Source: Cymbidium sinense
Lineage: Eukaryota > Streptophyta > Magnoliopsida > Asparagales > Orchidaceae
Direction: 5' to 3'
Length of the DNA stretch: 64,000 bases
Assembly: GCA_021442155.1 (NCBI GenBank)
Contig: CM038214.1
Coordinates: forward strand, 144,742,488 to 144,806,487
Shown here: one piece after another, positions 25,066 through 37,385 of the stretch
How positions within the stretch are numbered: position 1 is the stretch's first letter
Layout of the letters: every line of letters starts with the position of its first letter
Translations under genes and position numbers: made by a program
Notes under the pieces: generated by a model
What the model was told of the DNA's origin: nothing
Databases searched by the model: none
What the model saw: only the letters and a program-made list of their open reading frames with translations

Positions 25066-26228
25066 TTTAGGCATTAGGTTTAGGGTTTATGGTTTAAGGT
25101 TAGTTTAGGGTTTAGAGTTTAGGTTTATCAATTTTATATTTAGTTTAGGGTTTAGGGTAAGGGTTAGGGTTTAGGGTTTAGGGTTTAGGATTTAGGGTTT
25201 AGGGTTAGTTTAGGGTTTTTAAGATTTAGGGTTTAGGGTTTAGGTTTAGGTTAGGTTTAGGTTAGTTTTAGGTTTATGTTTAGGGTTTATTAGGGTTTAA
25301 GATTTAGGGTTTTAATAGGTTTACATGTTTTATTTTAGTTTATTTAGTTTATTTTTATTTATTTTAGTTTTATTTTAATTTTATTTAGGTTTATTTTTTA
25401 TATTTAATTAATTTATTTTAGGATTATTATCTTTAGTTTAGGTTTTTTTAGTTTAGTTTTTAGGTTTAGGTTTAGGTTTAGGTTTATTTTTATTTTTATT
25501 TTATTTTTAGGTTTAGGTTTTATTTTTTATGTTTACGTTTAGGTTTAGGTTTTTATTTTATTTTTTTAGGTTTAGGTTTTAGGTTTATTTTTAAGTTTTA
25601 TTTTTTTAGTTTAGGTTTAGGTTTATTTTTAGTTTATTTTATTTCATTTAGTTTAGGGTTTAGGTTTAGTTTATTTTAGGTTTATGTTTTATTGATTTTA
25701 GTTTGGTTTATTTTATTTTATTTATTTTAGGTTTAGGTTTTTCTTAGATTAAGGTTTAGGTTTTATTTTTTATTTATTTTTATGTTTTATTTTTTTTTTT
25801 ATTTTATAGGTTTATGTTTTTATTTAGTTTTTTTATTTTATTTTAGGTTTATTTTTGGTTTATTTTATTTCTATTTTATGTTTAGTTTTATTTTATTTAG
25901 GTTTTTTCTTAGATTTAATTTATTTTATTTACATTAGGTTTTATTTATTTTATTTTAGTTTAGTTTTTTTTATTTTTATTTTATTTTATTTTTAGTTTAG
26001 TTTTAGTTTAGGTTTTCATTTTATTTTATTTAGGTTTAGGTTTTTTTATTTATTTTATATTTAGGTTTTATTTAGTTTAGGTCTAGGTTTTTAGGGTTTA
26101 GTGTTTAGGGTTTAGGGTTTAGGATTCAGGGTTTAGGGTTTAGGGTTGTAGATTTTACATTCTGATTAAGGGTTTAGGTTAGGGTTTTAGGATTTATGGT
26201 TTTAGTTTAGGGATTTAGGTTTTTAGGG
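25066..26228 (+). repeat. Telomere-like satellite
   Basis: TTTAGGG-rich at the start (25,080-25,310), then the decayed part of the unit, then TTTAGGG again from about 26,090. It is interrupted at its right end by the long LINE. Confidence 0.9.
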
Positions 26229-28091
26229 TTTTTTAGGAAATTAAAGAAATTTTTGCCACAAAGAAAAAGTACAAAGTCTTTAGAGGGGTAAATCTCTAGC
26301 TAATGCTCAAAGACAATAAATCCTAAAGAGATAAACCCCCTAACTATTTCAATAATAATGGAAAGAAAGTAAAAGAAAAACCAAAAAATCAACAACAGAA
26401 AATCCATTTGAACGACAACAAACTTCATTTGGTCCATCTGATACCAGCAAGATCCACCTGCAAGACTCTCCCAACCTAAAAGAAATGCAACATATATTTT
26501 GAAAGGATGAGTACATTTAAGCAAGCATTGAAAGTAATAGCAAATAAAGAGTAAAGTAAAGAAAAGGCAGCTCGATTACAATCATCTCAAGGAGCAACAT
26601 GTAAGCATCAAACTTCAGAAGGGTTACAATTACATATAGCTCTACCAAAAAATAAAGTGAGAAATATCATCATAGCGACATCTTATGTAGCCCATCATCC
26701 AAAATTTGTCATCCACCAAGGTTGCAAAATCCTCAGACATAATAAGCCAAACCACTAGAACAATTAAGCCCAATAAGGGATAATCAACCAACCATCAGGG
26801 ATTGTAGCAATACAGTAGGAGCACCACCAAAGCCACCATGAAAAAGAGTAATAAAATCAAAAGGAGTAACCATCATGATAGGGGTAACAACTCAAACTAG
26901 AGACAAACAAGAAAAAAGAAAAACAAGTGCTCATATCCTCCATCAACAAAGCAAAATAAAGAGAGTAAAAAATAGCCCTAAATAAAAGTGTTGACAAACC
27001 ACCCAAACAAGAAAAGGGGTTAGCTATAGAGAGAGAAAAAACAAAGCAAAGGAAAACGAAATATAGGTCATAGAAAGAACACCAATAGGTTCCCATAACT
27101 TGATCACCAAAGGAGCAAGAAAAATTGACCAAAATAGCCACCCTCCAACCAACAAGCCAATACAACCAACCAAACCGCTAGCTAATATATCCTCCTAGTC
27201 AACCACCAGTGAAGACCCAAGTTGTAAAGACCAACACAGTCATCAAGCCAAAATCACAAGATAGGGGAATAGGTAGAAGCGGGACACACCACCAAACCAA
27301 GGCAAAAGAAAATGATCGGTAAGTAGAATAATAGTGGCTACAAATCCTAATAAGACAGACTATAAGTCAACCAATAGGAACAACAACAATAAAGGCTCCC
27401 AGCCAAGACACCAACCCGAGGCCAACTAACAGCCACAAAATAGCCTTCAACTAGCCATTCCAGAATAATACCCAAAGCCCCTGCAGCCATGAGAGGAAGG
27501 CCAATATAAGAGGAGGTCAAAAACATAACCAAAAGAAATAAAAAAAAAATCAACAAAACCAACCACAAAGCCCTAGTCAAGATAATAGAAAATAATACCA
27601 ATAACAATTTCCACCATGCCAAAATCAAGCTAGATATATAAACCACCAACAAGATCAGTCACTAACGAAAATGAAAAAGTAGCCAACCACATAGCCATCC
27701 AACCAACCAACCAATGACCAACAAAAACCATCAACCACCACGACAATAGATCCAACTCGTAAGTTAGCAAGCAAGCATAGAAAGAGGAAAAACCCACAAA
27801 GAAAAAACTACAATGACCATAGCCACAACCCAAAAGGAGGATATAAAAAAATAGCTAAGGAAAAATTATGGTAAGCACCAGCCAGACAAATAGAAGCCAC
27901 CAAGCTAAAAAGCCAAAGCAACCTAGGCTTCACTTATAATAATCACCGTACTAAAACCAAGCCAATCAAAAGTAAGAGATCAAAACATAACCCACTCGAC
28001 AAAGAGAGAAAATAAGTAGATAACCACAACCCAAAGAGGGCTTATCATGGGGCAACCAAAAGTAGAAGATCATCAAAAAAAAGCAAAGAAT
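26229..28091 (-). other. LINE 3' region
   Basis: No conserved protein is encoded. Minus-strand frames of 60-100 codons here are phenylalanine-, leucine-, tryptophan- and valine-rich and do not resemble known proteins. They reflect TTGGTTGG-like composition. The last ~400 bases on minus resemble the two short LINE fragments, including the phrase for a GGGTAAATC/CTTTGTAC block before the tail. Confidence 0.6.
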
Positions 28092-31000
28092 TTATAATCT
28101 GATATAAGATAATCCAGTATTATCTAGATTAACCAAACCTCTTAATACTTTAGGCAAAGTTTGGTTGTCAAATAAAATGAACTCAGTTAAGTTGGCACCA
28201 TAGTTAGCCAAGTAATCAGCACAAGCATTACCTTCACGAAGGATGCTGGAAATTTTAAAATGAACTTGAGAAAGAATATTTTTAGTATGATTAAGAAGAT
28301 AAAATAATTTTGCATTTCATTTCTATTAGAATTAAGCATGTCAAAAAGCAAGATAGCATCAACTTCAATCCAGATGTGGTGGAAACATCTATTCAAACAA
28401 ATTTCAATAACTTTATTAATAGCCATAAGCTCGGCAAAATAATACAATAGGCTTTGAGTGGATAGGCAAAAACAAATGATAGCTTTAGAATCCCTAAGGA
28501 TACCACCACCATATTTATCAAAAAACAGAACCATCGTATTCACTTTAATCAAATTATCTTTAGGTTTGAGCCAATGAATAATCCTAGCACTTTTATAAGA
28601 GTCAAACTCGTGAGAATGATACCCAATCTTTTAGCCACAAATTTCTAACCTCTAAAATGAATATTACTAATAATATTGGCATTAAAAAGAGCATGAATTT
28701 TTTCTTTAGTTCTAGCTAGGATCCTTTTATGGTTTATAGGAGTACCATGATATTTAGCATCATTTCTATCCATCCAAATAAACTAGATAAGGGTAATAGC
28801 AATTAAAACTTTGATATGACCTTTCACTGTATTTTTGAAACAAACTTCAAGAAGTTGATAAAAAGAAAGAGAACCCTAAAAATAGTTGGTATTAAATAAA
28901 TCATCAAACCAAAACCATAATTTAGAAGCAATAGCACCATTGACAAAAACTTGATTTACATTTTCAATATCAAAGCAACAATAACACTTTGAAGGTAAGT
29001 AAAACCCTTTAGTCGAGAGCAAAGAGTCCATAGGAATAAAGTTATTCGAAATCCTCCAAGCTAAAATGGAATAGGAAATGGAAATGATATTGTTCCAAAG
29101 TTTAATAAAAACATTAGAGGGTTTTGTTAATCTCTAATAAAATTTCAAACCTCTTTAGAATAAAGTCACCATTATAAAAAAAAGAATTTGGCAAGGTTTG
29201 TTAGAAGAAATGGGGATATTTCTAAAGTTGTCAAAAAGAGAAATAGGGATATAATTCTCAAGTTTGTTTTTATTCCAATTGTTATTAAGCCAAAAATAAT
29301 TAACTTTGATAGCATAGTAGAGTGGGTAGATAAAAGGGTATAAATAGAGCCATTGGCAATCCAATTGTCTAGCCAAAAGAAGAGAGAACCTGACTGAATA
29401 CCCCGAGATATTAATGATTTGGCAACCCATTTAATGGAGCAAAGCCTTTTCCAAACTGGAGAGTCACCAATTATATAAGCACAGTTAAGGGGTGTTTACC
29501 ATGGCAATATTTTTCCATCAAAAAATTAGCCCAAAGGCTATCATTCTTTTTAAAATTCCACCATCTTATAAGAGAAGCGGTGATAGCTTCACCAATAGGC
29601 TTGCAACCAAGAGCACCTTCTCCTAAAGGACCACAACATTTATGCCAAGATGTCCAATACATTCTTTTGGTAGAATTATTAGAGCCCTAAAAAAATTGTT
29701 AAGCAAATGATCAATTCTGATAAGTGTAACATTAATGGGGATAATACTTTGAATCAAATAAAGAGACATTGAGTTAAGAGTGCTTTTGAGAATAGTGAGC
29801 CTATCACCAAAGGAAAGTAAATGGAATTCTCAAAATAAAAATTTTATTTGAAATTTTTTTGAATTAACTCATCAAAGAGATGGGAACATTTTGAGCATTT
29901 AAAGAGTGGAGCACCCAAGTACTTAAGTGGTAAGTCTTGATGTTTAAAATTAGTGATATGTATGATTTGATTGATTTTTTTATTGAAGATACTAGAGGAA
30001 GGGATAAAAAAATCTTTGTTATCATTTATAGAAAAGCCACATTCTCTACCAAATTTATTTAAAAAGACTTGAGATGCTTGATGTGATAAATAGAAGTATT
30101 GCAAAAAATAATAAAATCATATGCAAAACTTAGATGGGAACATGAAGACCATCAAGTGTTTTGTAGTACATATTATGATTGTTTAAGAATAAATCATTGA
30201 TGCTCCTTGATAAGTACTCAACAAAAAATAATAAATAATCAGAGATAAAGGATCCCCTGTCATAAGCCATGGCAAGAGGGAAAGAAACCCAAGGCTTCCC
30301 CATTAAGAAAAACCAAAAACCATGAATTATTAATACATTTTTAATAAGAAAAATAAATTTATCAGAAAAGCCAAATAAATTTAGAATATAGAAAAGGACA
30401 TCCCAAGAGATTTTAGCAAAGGCTTTGGTAATATCTAATTTGGAAAGAATGTTGCCACCTCTAGTCTTGGCATCAAGATCATGAATTAATTCTTGGGCAA
30501 GTAAAATATTGTTAGAAATAGATCTACCTCTAACAAAACTAGTTTGGTTGAGAGAGATAATTCTATTAAGTAAAGGACTAGGTTTGTTGGTAAGAACTTT
30601 GCAAATTAGCTTATTGAAGAAGGTGCAAAGACTAATAGGTCTAAAATCACTCCAATAGTCTGGATTATCTTTCTTAGGTATGAAACAATAGAAGTACTAG
30701 AAAAATATCTAGGGAAAGGATTACCTTTTAAAAAATCAATCATAGCCTCAATCAAAATTTTTAATGATAAACCAACATTTTTGAAAAAAATTGAGTAGTG
30801 AAACCCTCTGGACCAGCAACATAATCTATGTTCATGCTATTTAGAACTTTGAAAATTTCATCTTCATTAGGCACAATGGTAAGAAAATCATTATCTTCAT
30901 TAGTAATAATAGAAAAGAATCAACTACGATTGATAAATAGCTTCATAAGAGTGATTCTTATTAAACATATTTATAAAGTAATTAATAAAAGAATTCCTTA

Positions 31001-32158
31001 ATATTATTATTCTCCATAATCCAATCTCCATTATCATTTTTATTATTTTGAATATTATTTAAAGCTTTATTTTTATTAACCAAAGAATGGAAATACCAAG
31101 TATTTCTGTCACCATCCGCAATATGTTTACTAGTAATTTTTTGGCACTAATAGGTCTCTTCCATATTTTGGAAGTTAGCAAGTTTATCTTTCACCTCAAT
31201 CAAATCTATAATTTTAGAAGGACCAGATATAATAGAGACTTCAAGATCACAAACCAATTTTTCCATATCTTTAATATTAGAAAAAAGGTTTTTAAAGTAA
31301 TGCTTGTTCCACTAGACCAAATTTTGTTTAAGTCTTTTAAGTTTAAACCAAAGTGTATTCATCCCCATAATCAAATTATCAGGATGTAAAAGAGCTTTCC
31401 AATTATTAGCCACAACATCAAAAAAATCAATATGCTAAATCCACATGTTTTTTTTAAATCTAAAAGGAATGGGGTTTTTTAGTCTATTAGAATTATCTTT
31501 AATAGAAACTAGAAGAGGAGCATGATCTGACAAGGTTCTACTTAAATGGTCAATAGAAGTAATAGGCCATTGAGTAATCCAATGAGTATTAAAAAGAATT
31601 TGGTCCAACCTTTGCCAAAGTCTAGAGTTTTGCCAAGTATAATTAGAGCTCTTAAAGCCAATATTAATCAAATTACAATCAAGGATCATGTTGGAGAAAT
31701 CTTCCATTGAATGAATATTAAGAGAGCAACCACCACTTCATTCAAAAGAAAATAAAATGGTGTTAAAATCACCATCAACAAACCAAGGTTTGTTGACAGA
31801 GGTATCAAAATTCCATAAATTATTCCAAAGAAAATTTCTACCAGATCTATAACAAGATGCATAAACAAAAGAACCCAAAACACAATAATCACCATAAATA
31901 TTTGAGCATTGACAACTTGATGAAAGTCATCAAGAATAGAGACCTCAACAAAATTATACCAAAACACCAAATCTTATTACTAATATTAGAGAAAATTTTA
32001 TTGAAGATCATTCTAGCAACATGGTTAATTTTATTATCTTGAATAGAGGCTCTATAATAATAAAGAGAAACATTATGAATGCAAAAAGGATTTCTATTAT
32101 GATTATGAATAGAGATGGTACCGATCCCTCTAACAATCCAAATAAGAAAATTAAACAT
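28092..32158 (-). pseudogene. LINE ORF2: endonuclease, reverse transcriptase, RNase H
   Basis: About 1,355 codons, close to plant L1 ORF2 length, with many breaks. The endonuclease opens FLIWIVRGIG (usually WNVRG) near 32,150 and ends with RLWQRLDQILFN and SDHAPLLVS near 31,540. Reverse transcriptase (about 31,000-29,700) shows ILSKLDITKAFAKISWD, a GDPLSL box and the catalytic box read as FAYD instead of FADD at 30,116-30,127. Downstream come the family's WNFKKNDSLWANFLMEKY phrase and a zinc-binding-like region near 29,000. RNase H (28,187-28,552) shows GGGILRDSKA, FAELMAINKVIEICLNR and IWIEVDAI, and ends with ILREGNACADYLAN. The start is the methionine of the endonuclease frame. Confidence 0.9.
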
Positions 32159-33306
32159 AAGGAAAATAGAAAAGGGGGGGGGGGATAATTAAGAGAGGAG
32201 TGAGAGGCCGCGGCAGACCTAGTGTTTTTGGACAATTTGGGAGGGAAATGTTTAACATTTTTTTTCTTTTTAGCACGATAAGTTTGGAAGCCATTTATTT
32301 TCCCCAAGATTCATCATCTGAGTAAGATTTAGTAACATTGGTTATAGATTCCAAGTGTTTGGAGGGGAGTTCACCTTCTTCCAAATCCATATTTAGTTGA
32401 AAGTAAGATTAACATCATCATCAAGATTAGAAATGAGAGATGGTGATGATTTAGAACCATTTAAAGCACAAGTAGTAAAATCTAGATCAAAAATGTTTTC
32501 ATGCTCAACATCATTTAAATCCTCTTTAAGAGCTTCATTTTCATCGATCAAAGCTGGTATAGATGCAGGAATAAAATCAAAGTAAATAGAATCATCTTCT
32601 AATAACTTGGAGAATTTATTATTCTCTGTATTAGAAATATTCAAATTCAAAGAAGGAATAAGAGGCAAATCATCCTTCCCATTTTGAATATCAGTCGAAT
32701 CGTTACCAACATTAGAAGCTTAAACATGTTCAATAAGATTAACTTCGATATCCAAGGAGTCAACCTCAATAATAGCCTTCATACCATCCTTAGGATCTGA
32801 GGCCAATTTTTAAACATAAGTAGGAATCGACTTATGGGTAGAGACAACATTTTCCTTTGGAGGAATTCATTTTTTAAGTGGGGATGGAGAATAAAATAGT
32901 TTGAACTATCATGACCATGCATTTTATAGTGGGAACAAAAAACTGGAATGTTCTCTAATTCAACCTTTTGCAAATACCTATAATTTTTAGAGCCAATCCA
33001 AACTTCCTTAGGGTATTTTCTTTGTTATATTTGGACGACATAAAGCAAATTTACGAACAAGAGAAAATTCAAAGGGTTTTATAAACTTTTCAACATCCAC
33101 ATCAGAGCACATTATGGATGGCAAACCCCTAAAAGATGTCAAAATGAGATTAACCAAAATAACAAAAGAGAAATCCTGAGTGCTACCTTAAAATATTTAG
33201 TAGAATATGCAACATTAGGGTCTCCAATCCACAAAATGTTTGATGCCCTAGCTGAAACATCCATATCTTTAGGAGGAAATCAATGAATCGAACTCACTGT
33301 AGCCAT
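32159..33306 (-). pseudogene. LINE ORF1, nucleic-acid-binding protein, degenerate
   Basis: The frame opens MATVSSIH at 33,306 and, read through breaks, ends near 32,295, about 335 codons. A mid-protein phrase VWIGSKNYRYLQKVELENIP leads into the zinc knuckle. Normally C-x2-C-x4-H-x4-C, it reads CSHYKMHGHDSSNY here, so two of three cysteines are tyrosine. The later part is acidic (LIDENEALKEDLNDVEHENI) and closes with EEGELPSKHLES. This is the standard plant L1 ORF1 plan: an RNA-binding partner that packages LINE RNA. An 11-base G run at 32,174-32,184 lies between the two ORFs. Confidence 0.8.
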
Positions 33307-33460
33307 TGTCAATGACAAAACATAATGCAAATAGCCAATTATCGTTCAAGCATTTGAAATTAGTTTAAATCAAAGCCAAAGCCACAAAATCGGTAAATTG
33401 GTGATAAGAGGAATTCAAAAATTGCAAGAGAATGAGAGATAACTTAGGGGAGGAGGGTTC

Positions 33461-36400
33461 TAGTTTAGGGTTTAGGGTTTAGCATTGTAGGTTTAGGGTT
33501 TAGGGTTTTTTTCTTCATTTTTATTTTTTTAATTTTTTAAAATTAAGTAAACTCGTAGGTTTAGGTTTATCTAGTTTATTTTATTATTTATTTTTTATTT
33601 TTATTTAGGTTTATTTTTATTTTTATTTAGTTTAGTTTATTCATTTTATGTATATTTATTTTAGTTTTTTATTTTTGTTTGGGTTTAGGTTTAGGTTTAA
33701 GTTTATTTTTTAGTTTAGTTTCTTTTTATTTTATTTTTTAGGTTTAGGTTTTATTTTTTCTTTTAAGGTTTAGGTTTAGGTTTTTATTTTATTTTTTAGA
33801 TTTTTATTTGAGGTTTATTTTTAGGTATTCTTTTTAGTTTAGGTTTAGGTTTATCTTTAGTTTATTTTATTTTATGTAGTTTAGGTTTAGGTTTAGTTTA
33901 TGTTAGGTTTAAATTTATTATTTATTTATTTTAGTTTAGTTTATCTTAGTTTAGGTTTAGGTTTATTTTATTTTTATTTTAAGTTTAAGTTTTTTTAGTT
34001 TAACATTTAGGTTTTATTTTTTACTTATTTTTAGGTTTCATTTTTAAGATTATTTTTCAGGTTTAGGTTTTTATTTAGTTTTTATTTTATTTTATTTTAG
34101 GTTTATTTTATTTTTAGGGTTAGTTTTATTTTATTTAGGTTTTTTTTATTTTTTTTAGTTTAGTTTAGGTTTTATTTATTTTTTGTTTAATTTTATTTTA
34201 TTTTATTTTTTTTTAGGTATAGGTTTAGTTTTAATATATGTTTTAATTTTATTTTATTTTTTCATTTAATTTTTGTTTAAGCTTTTTTATTTATTTTATT
34301 TTTAGGTTTTTTTGTAGCTTAGTTTTAGGTTTTTATATTTTTAAGGTTTAGGGTTTAGGGATTAGGTTTAGGTTTTAGGTTTTTATTTTAGGTTTATTTT
34401 TAGTTTTTATTTTTTTAGTTTAGGTTTAGGTTTATTTTTAGTTTATTTTATTTTATTTAGTTTAGGGTTTAGGTTTAGTTTATTTAAGGTTTATGTTTAT
34501 TTTATTTTGTTTATTTTATTTTTATTTTAGGTTTACTTTTTATTTTTAGTTTATGGTTTAGGTTTTATATATTTTTTATTTTTAGGTTTAGCACTTTATT
34601 TAGTTTTAATTTTGTTTTATTTTATTTTTTCATATTTTTATTTTATTTTTTTTAACATTTAGTTTTATTTTATTTAAATTTTTTATTCTTAGGTTTATTT
34701 TATTTTTTAGTTTAGTTAAGGGTTTTATTTAAATTATTTTATTTTTATGATTTTTTTTATTTTCTTTTTAGGTTTAGATTTATGTTTTAGTTTAGTTTTT
34801 TATTTTATTTAATTTCTTTTATTTAGGTTTAGGTATTTTTATTTATTTTATTTTAGGTTTTATTTACTTTTTATTTAGTTTTTTAGGATTTTAGACTTTA
34901 CGATTTAGGGTTTAGGGTTTATGGTTTGGGGTTAAGGGTTTGAGGTTTAGGTTTTTAGGGTTTAGTGTTTAATGATAGGGTTTAGGATTTACACTTTAGT
35001 GTTTAGGCTTTAGGGTTTAGGGTTTTTATTATTTAGGATTTAGGGTTTAAGGTTTAGGATTAGCTTAGGGTTTACATTTAGTTTAGGTTTTAGGGTTTAG
35101 CTTTTATAATTTATGGTTAGTTTAGGGTTTTAGGCTTTAAGCTTTAGGGTTTAGGGTTTACGGTTACGGTTAGGGTTTAGGGCTTAGGGTTTAAGGTTTA
35201 TTGTTTATGGTTTAGGGTTTAGGATTTAGGATTTATGATTTAAGGTTTACAATTTAGGCTTTAGGGTTAGGGGTTTAGGGTTAGTTTAGCATTTAGGGTT
35301 TAGGGTTTAAGGTTTAGGGTTGTAGGTTTAGGGTTCAAGGTTTAGGCTTAGTTTTATGGTTTAGGCTTTAGGGTTTAGGGTTTAGGATTTAGGGTTTAGG
35401 TTTCTTTTAAAAACATTAGGTAAAGGGTATGTTTAGTTTTTTTGTTTAGTTTATTAAGTTTATTTTTTATTTATTTTGGTTTATTAAATTTTTATTTTAT
35501 TTAGTTTTATTTTTTATTGTTATTTTATTTATTTTATTTATTTTAGGTTTATTTATTTTACTTTAGACTTTTTTATATTAGTTTATTTTTTAGGTTTTGT
35601 TTTAGGTTTATGTTTATTTTTGTTTAGTTTTAATTTTATTTTAATTTTTAGGTTTAGGTTTTATTTTTTATATTTAAGTTTAGGTTTAGGTTTAGGTTTT
35701 TATTTTATTATTTTAGGTTTTTATTTTAAGTTTATTTTTAGGTTTTATTTATTAGTTCAGGTTTAGGTTTTTAGTTTATTTTATTTTATTTAATTTAGGG
35801 TTTATGTTTAGTTAATTTTATTTTATTTTATTTAATTTAGGGTTTAGGCTTTAGGGTTTAGGTTTAGGTTTAGGTTTAGGGTTTAGGTTATTTTATTTTT
35901 TTTTTTATTTTTTTAGTTTATTTTATTTTATTTTAATTTAGGTTTTATTTTATTTTTTAGGTTTAGATTTATTTATTATATTTATTATTTTATTATTTAT
36001 TTTTTTTTATTTTATTATTTATTTTATTTTATTTTATTTTATTTATTTTATTTAGTTTAGGTTTAGTTTATTAGTTTAGAGTTTATTTTATTTTAGGTTT
36101 TTAGGTTTTAGTTTGTTTTAGGGTTTTATAGTTTAGGTTTAGGTTTAGGTTTAGGTTAGGTTTTTTAGGTTTTTTTTATTATGGTTAGATTAGGTTTAGG
36201 TTTTATTATTTTAGTTTATTTTATTTATTTTAGGTTTATTTTATTTATTTAGGTTTATTTAGGGTTTTATTTTGGTTTATTTATTTTTTTTAGTTTAGGT
36301 TTAGTTTATTTTATTTATTTTTATTTAATTTTAGGTTTTTTTTAGGTTTATTTTTTTATTTTTAGTTTATTTAATTTATTTTTAATTATTTTGTTTATTT

Positions 36401-37075
36401 TATTTTATTTTTTATTTTTTTATTTTATTTTACTTTATTTTTATTTAGTTAATTTTTTATTTATTTTATATTTATTTATTTTAGTTTAGGTTTTATATTT
36501 AGTTTATATTTAGGTTTAGTTTAGGTTTATGTTTATTTTTTAGTTTAGTTTTATTTTTTATTTATTTTTATTTAGGTTTATTTTTTTTTTTTAGGTTTAG
36601 GTTTAGGTTTTATTTTATTTTTTTTTTTTTTTAGGTTTTTTTAGGTTTTATTTATAGGGTTTATTTTAAGTTTAGGTTTTATGTTTATTTTAAGTTTATT
36701 TTTATTTAGTTTAGAGTTTAGGTTTAGTTTATTTTATGTTTAGGTCTAGGTTTTATTTATTTTAGTTTAGTTAATTTTTGCGTAGGTTTAGGTTTGTTTT
36801 ATTTTATATTTATTTTTAGGTTTATATTTAAGGTTTAGATTTTTTTTTAGGGTTTAGGGATTAGGGTTTAGGGTTTAGGATTTAGGTTTGGGGTTTAATG
36901 TTAGGTTAAGTTTAGGGTTTTAGGGTTAGTGTTTAGGGTTAGTTTTGGTTTAGGTTTAGGGTTAGGGTTTATTTATTTATTTATTTATTTTATTTTGTAT
37001 TTTTTTAGGGTTTAGGATTTAGGGTTAAGGTTTGAGTTTTGGGTTTAGGGTTTTAGTTTTTTTTGGTTTTATTTT
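33461..37075 (+). repeat. Telomere-like satellite, at least two higher-order units
   Basis: Units begin near 33,500 ('aaaattaagtaaac' then TAGGTTTAGG) and near 35,400. Each passes through the same sequence of TTTATTTT/TTTAGG variants. Purer TTTAGGG follows at 34,890-35,400. The segment 35,820-36,850 is the most irregular, with long TTTTATTTTATT runs. Confidence 0.9.
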
Positions 37076-37385
37076 CATTTTAGAACAAATTCATAATCAA
37101 AATTTCTTCTTTTCAATTTTAGAAATAACAAACAAATTTATTATGATATAGGATGACATAGATTGTGCACATGTCAAATTAAAACCCTAGATAACTAGAA
37201 CCATCTCAATTTAGAGTTAGGGATTGTTTCTTTTAAGTTCCCATTGAACCAGGTAGTAGGGATTTTTGATCTCTTTTTAGGTTGTAACCTTCATTTATGC
37301 CTCCATAACCACCACTATTTAGACCACCACATTTATAGTTTATAGTTTAGTTATATGTACCTTTAGATCTAGAATGTTTTGGTTT
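37076..37385 (-). pseudogene. Glycine-rich RNA-binding protein exon, copy 1 (most decayed)
   Basis: The left edge ('agaacaaattcataatc...tttcttcttt') and 'ctagataactagaaccatctc' match the other copies. A minus-strand GGTGGTTATGGAGG remnant (in + 'gcctccataaccaccac' near 37,300) marks the glycine/tyrosine-rich coding part. The RRM end is not recognisable. It is shorter than the others (about 310 bases) and plainly non-functional. Confidence 0.55.

Larger units (their letters stand above)
26229..33460 (-). mobile_element. Nearly full-length L1-type LINE
   Basis: On the minus strand it holds, in order, a short 5' leader, a zinc-knuckle ORF1, ORF2 with AP-type endonuclease, reverse transcriptase, C-terminal region and RNase H, a ~1.9 kb 3' region, and an end near the T run at 26,229-26,234. 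Both ends abut TTTAGGG-like DNA. Target-site duplications cannot be recognised because the target is itself repetitive. At ~7.2 kb it is a normal to long plant LINE. Both frames are broken. Confidence 0.85.

Noticed and set aside
26300..27833. Minus-strand frames of 60-102 codons that look like membrane proteins
   Set aside because: They are composed of F, L, V, W and S because of TTGG/TTT composition in the LINE 3' region. No family resemblance and no conserved start.
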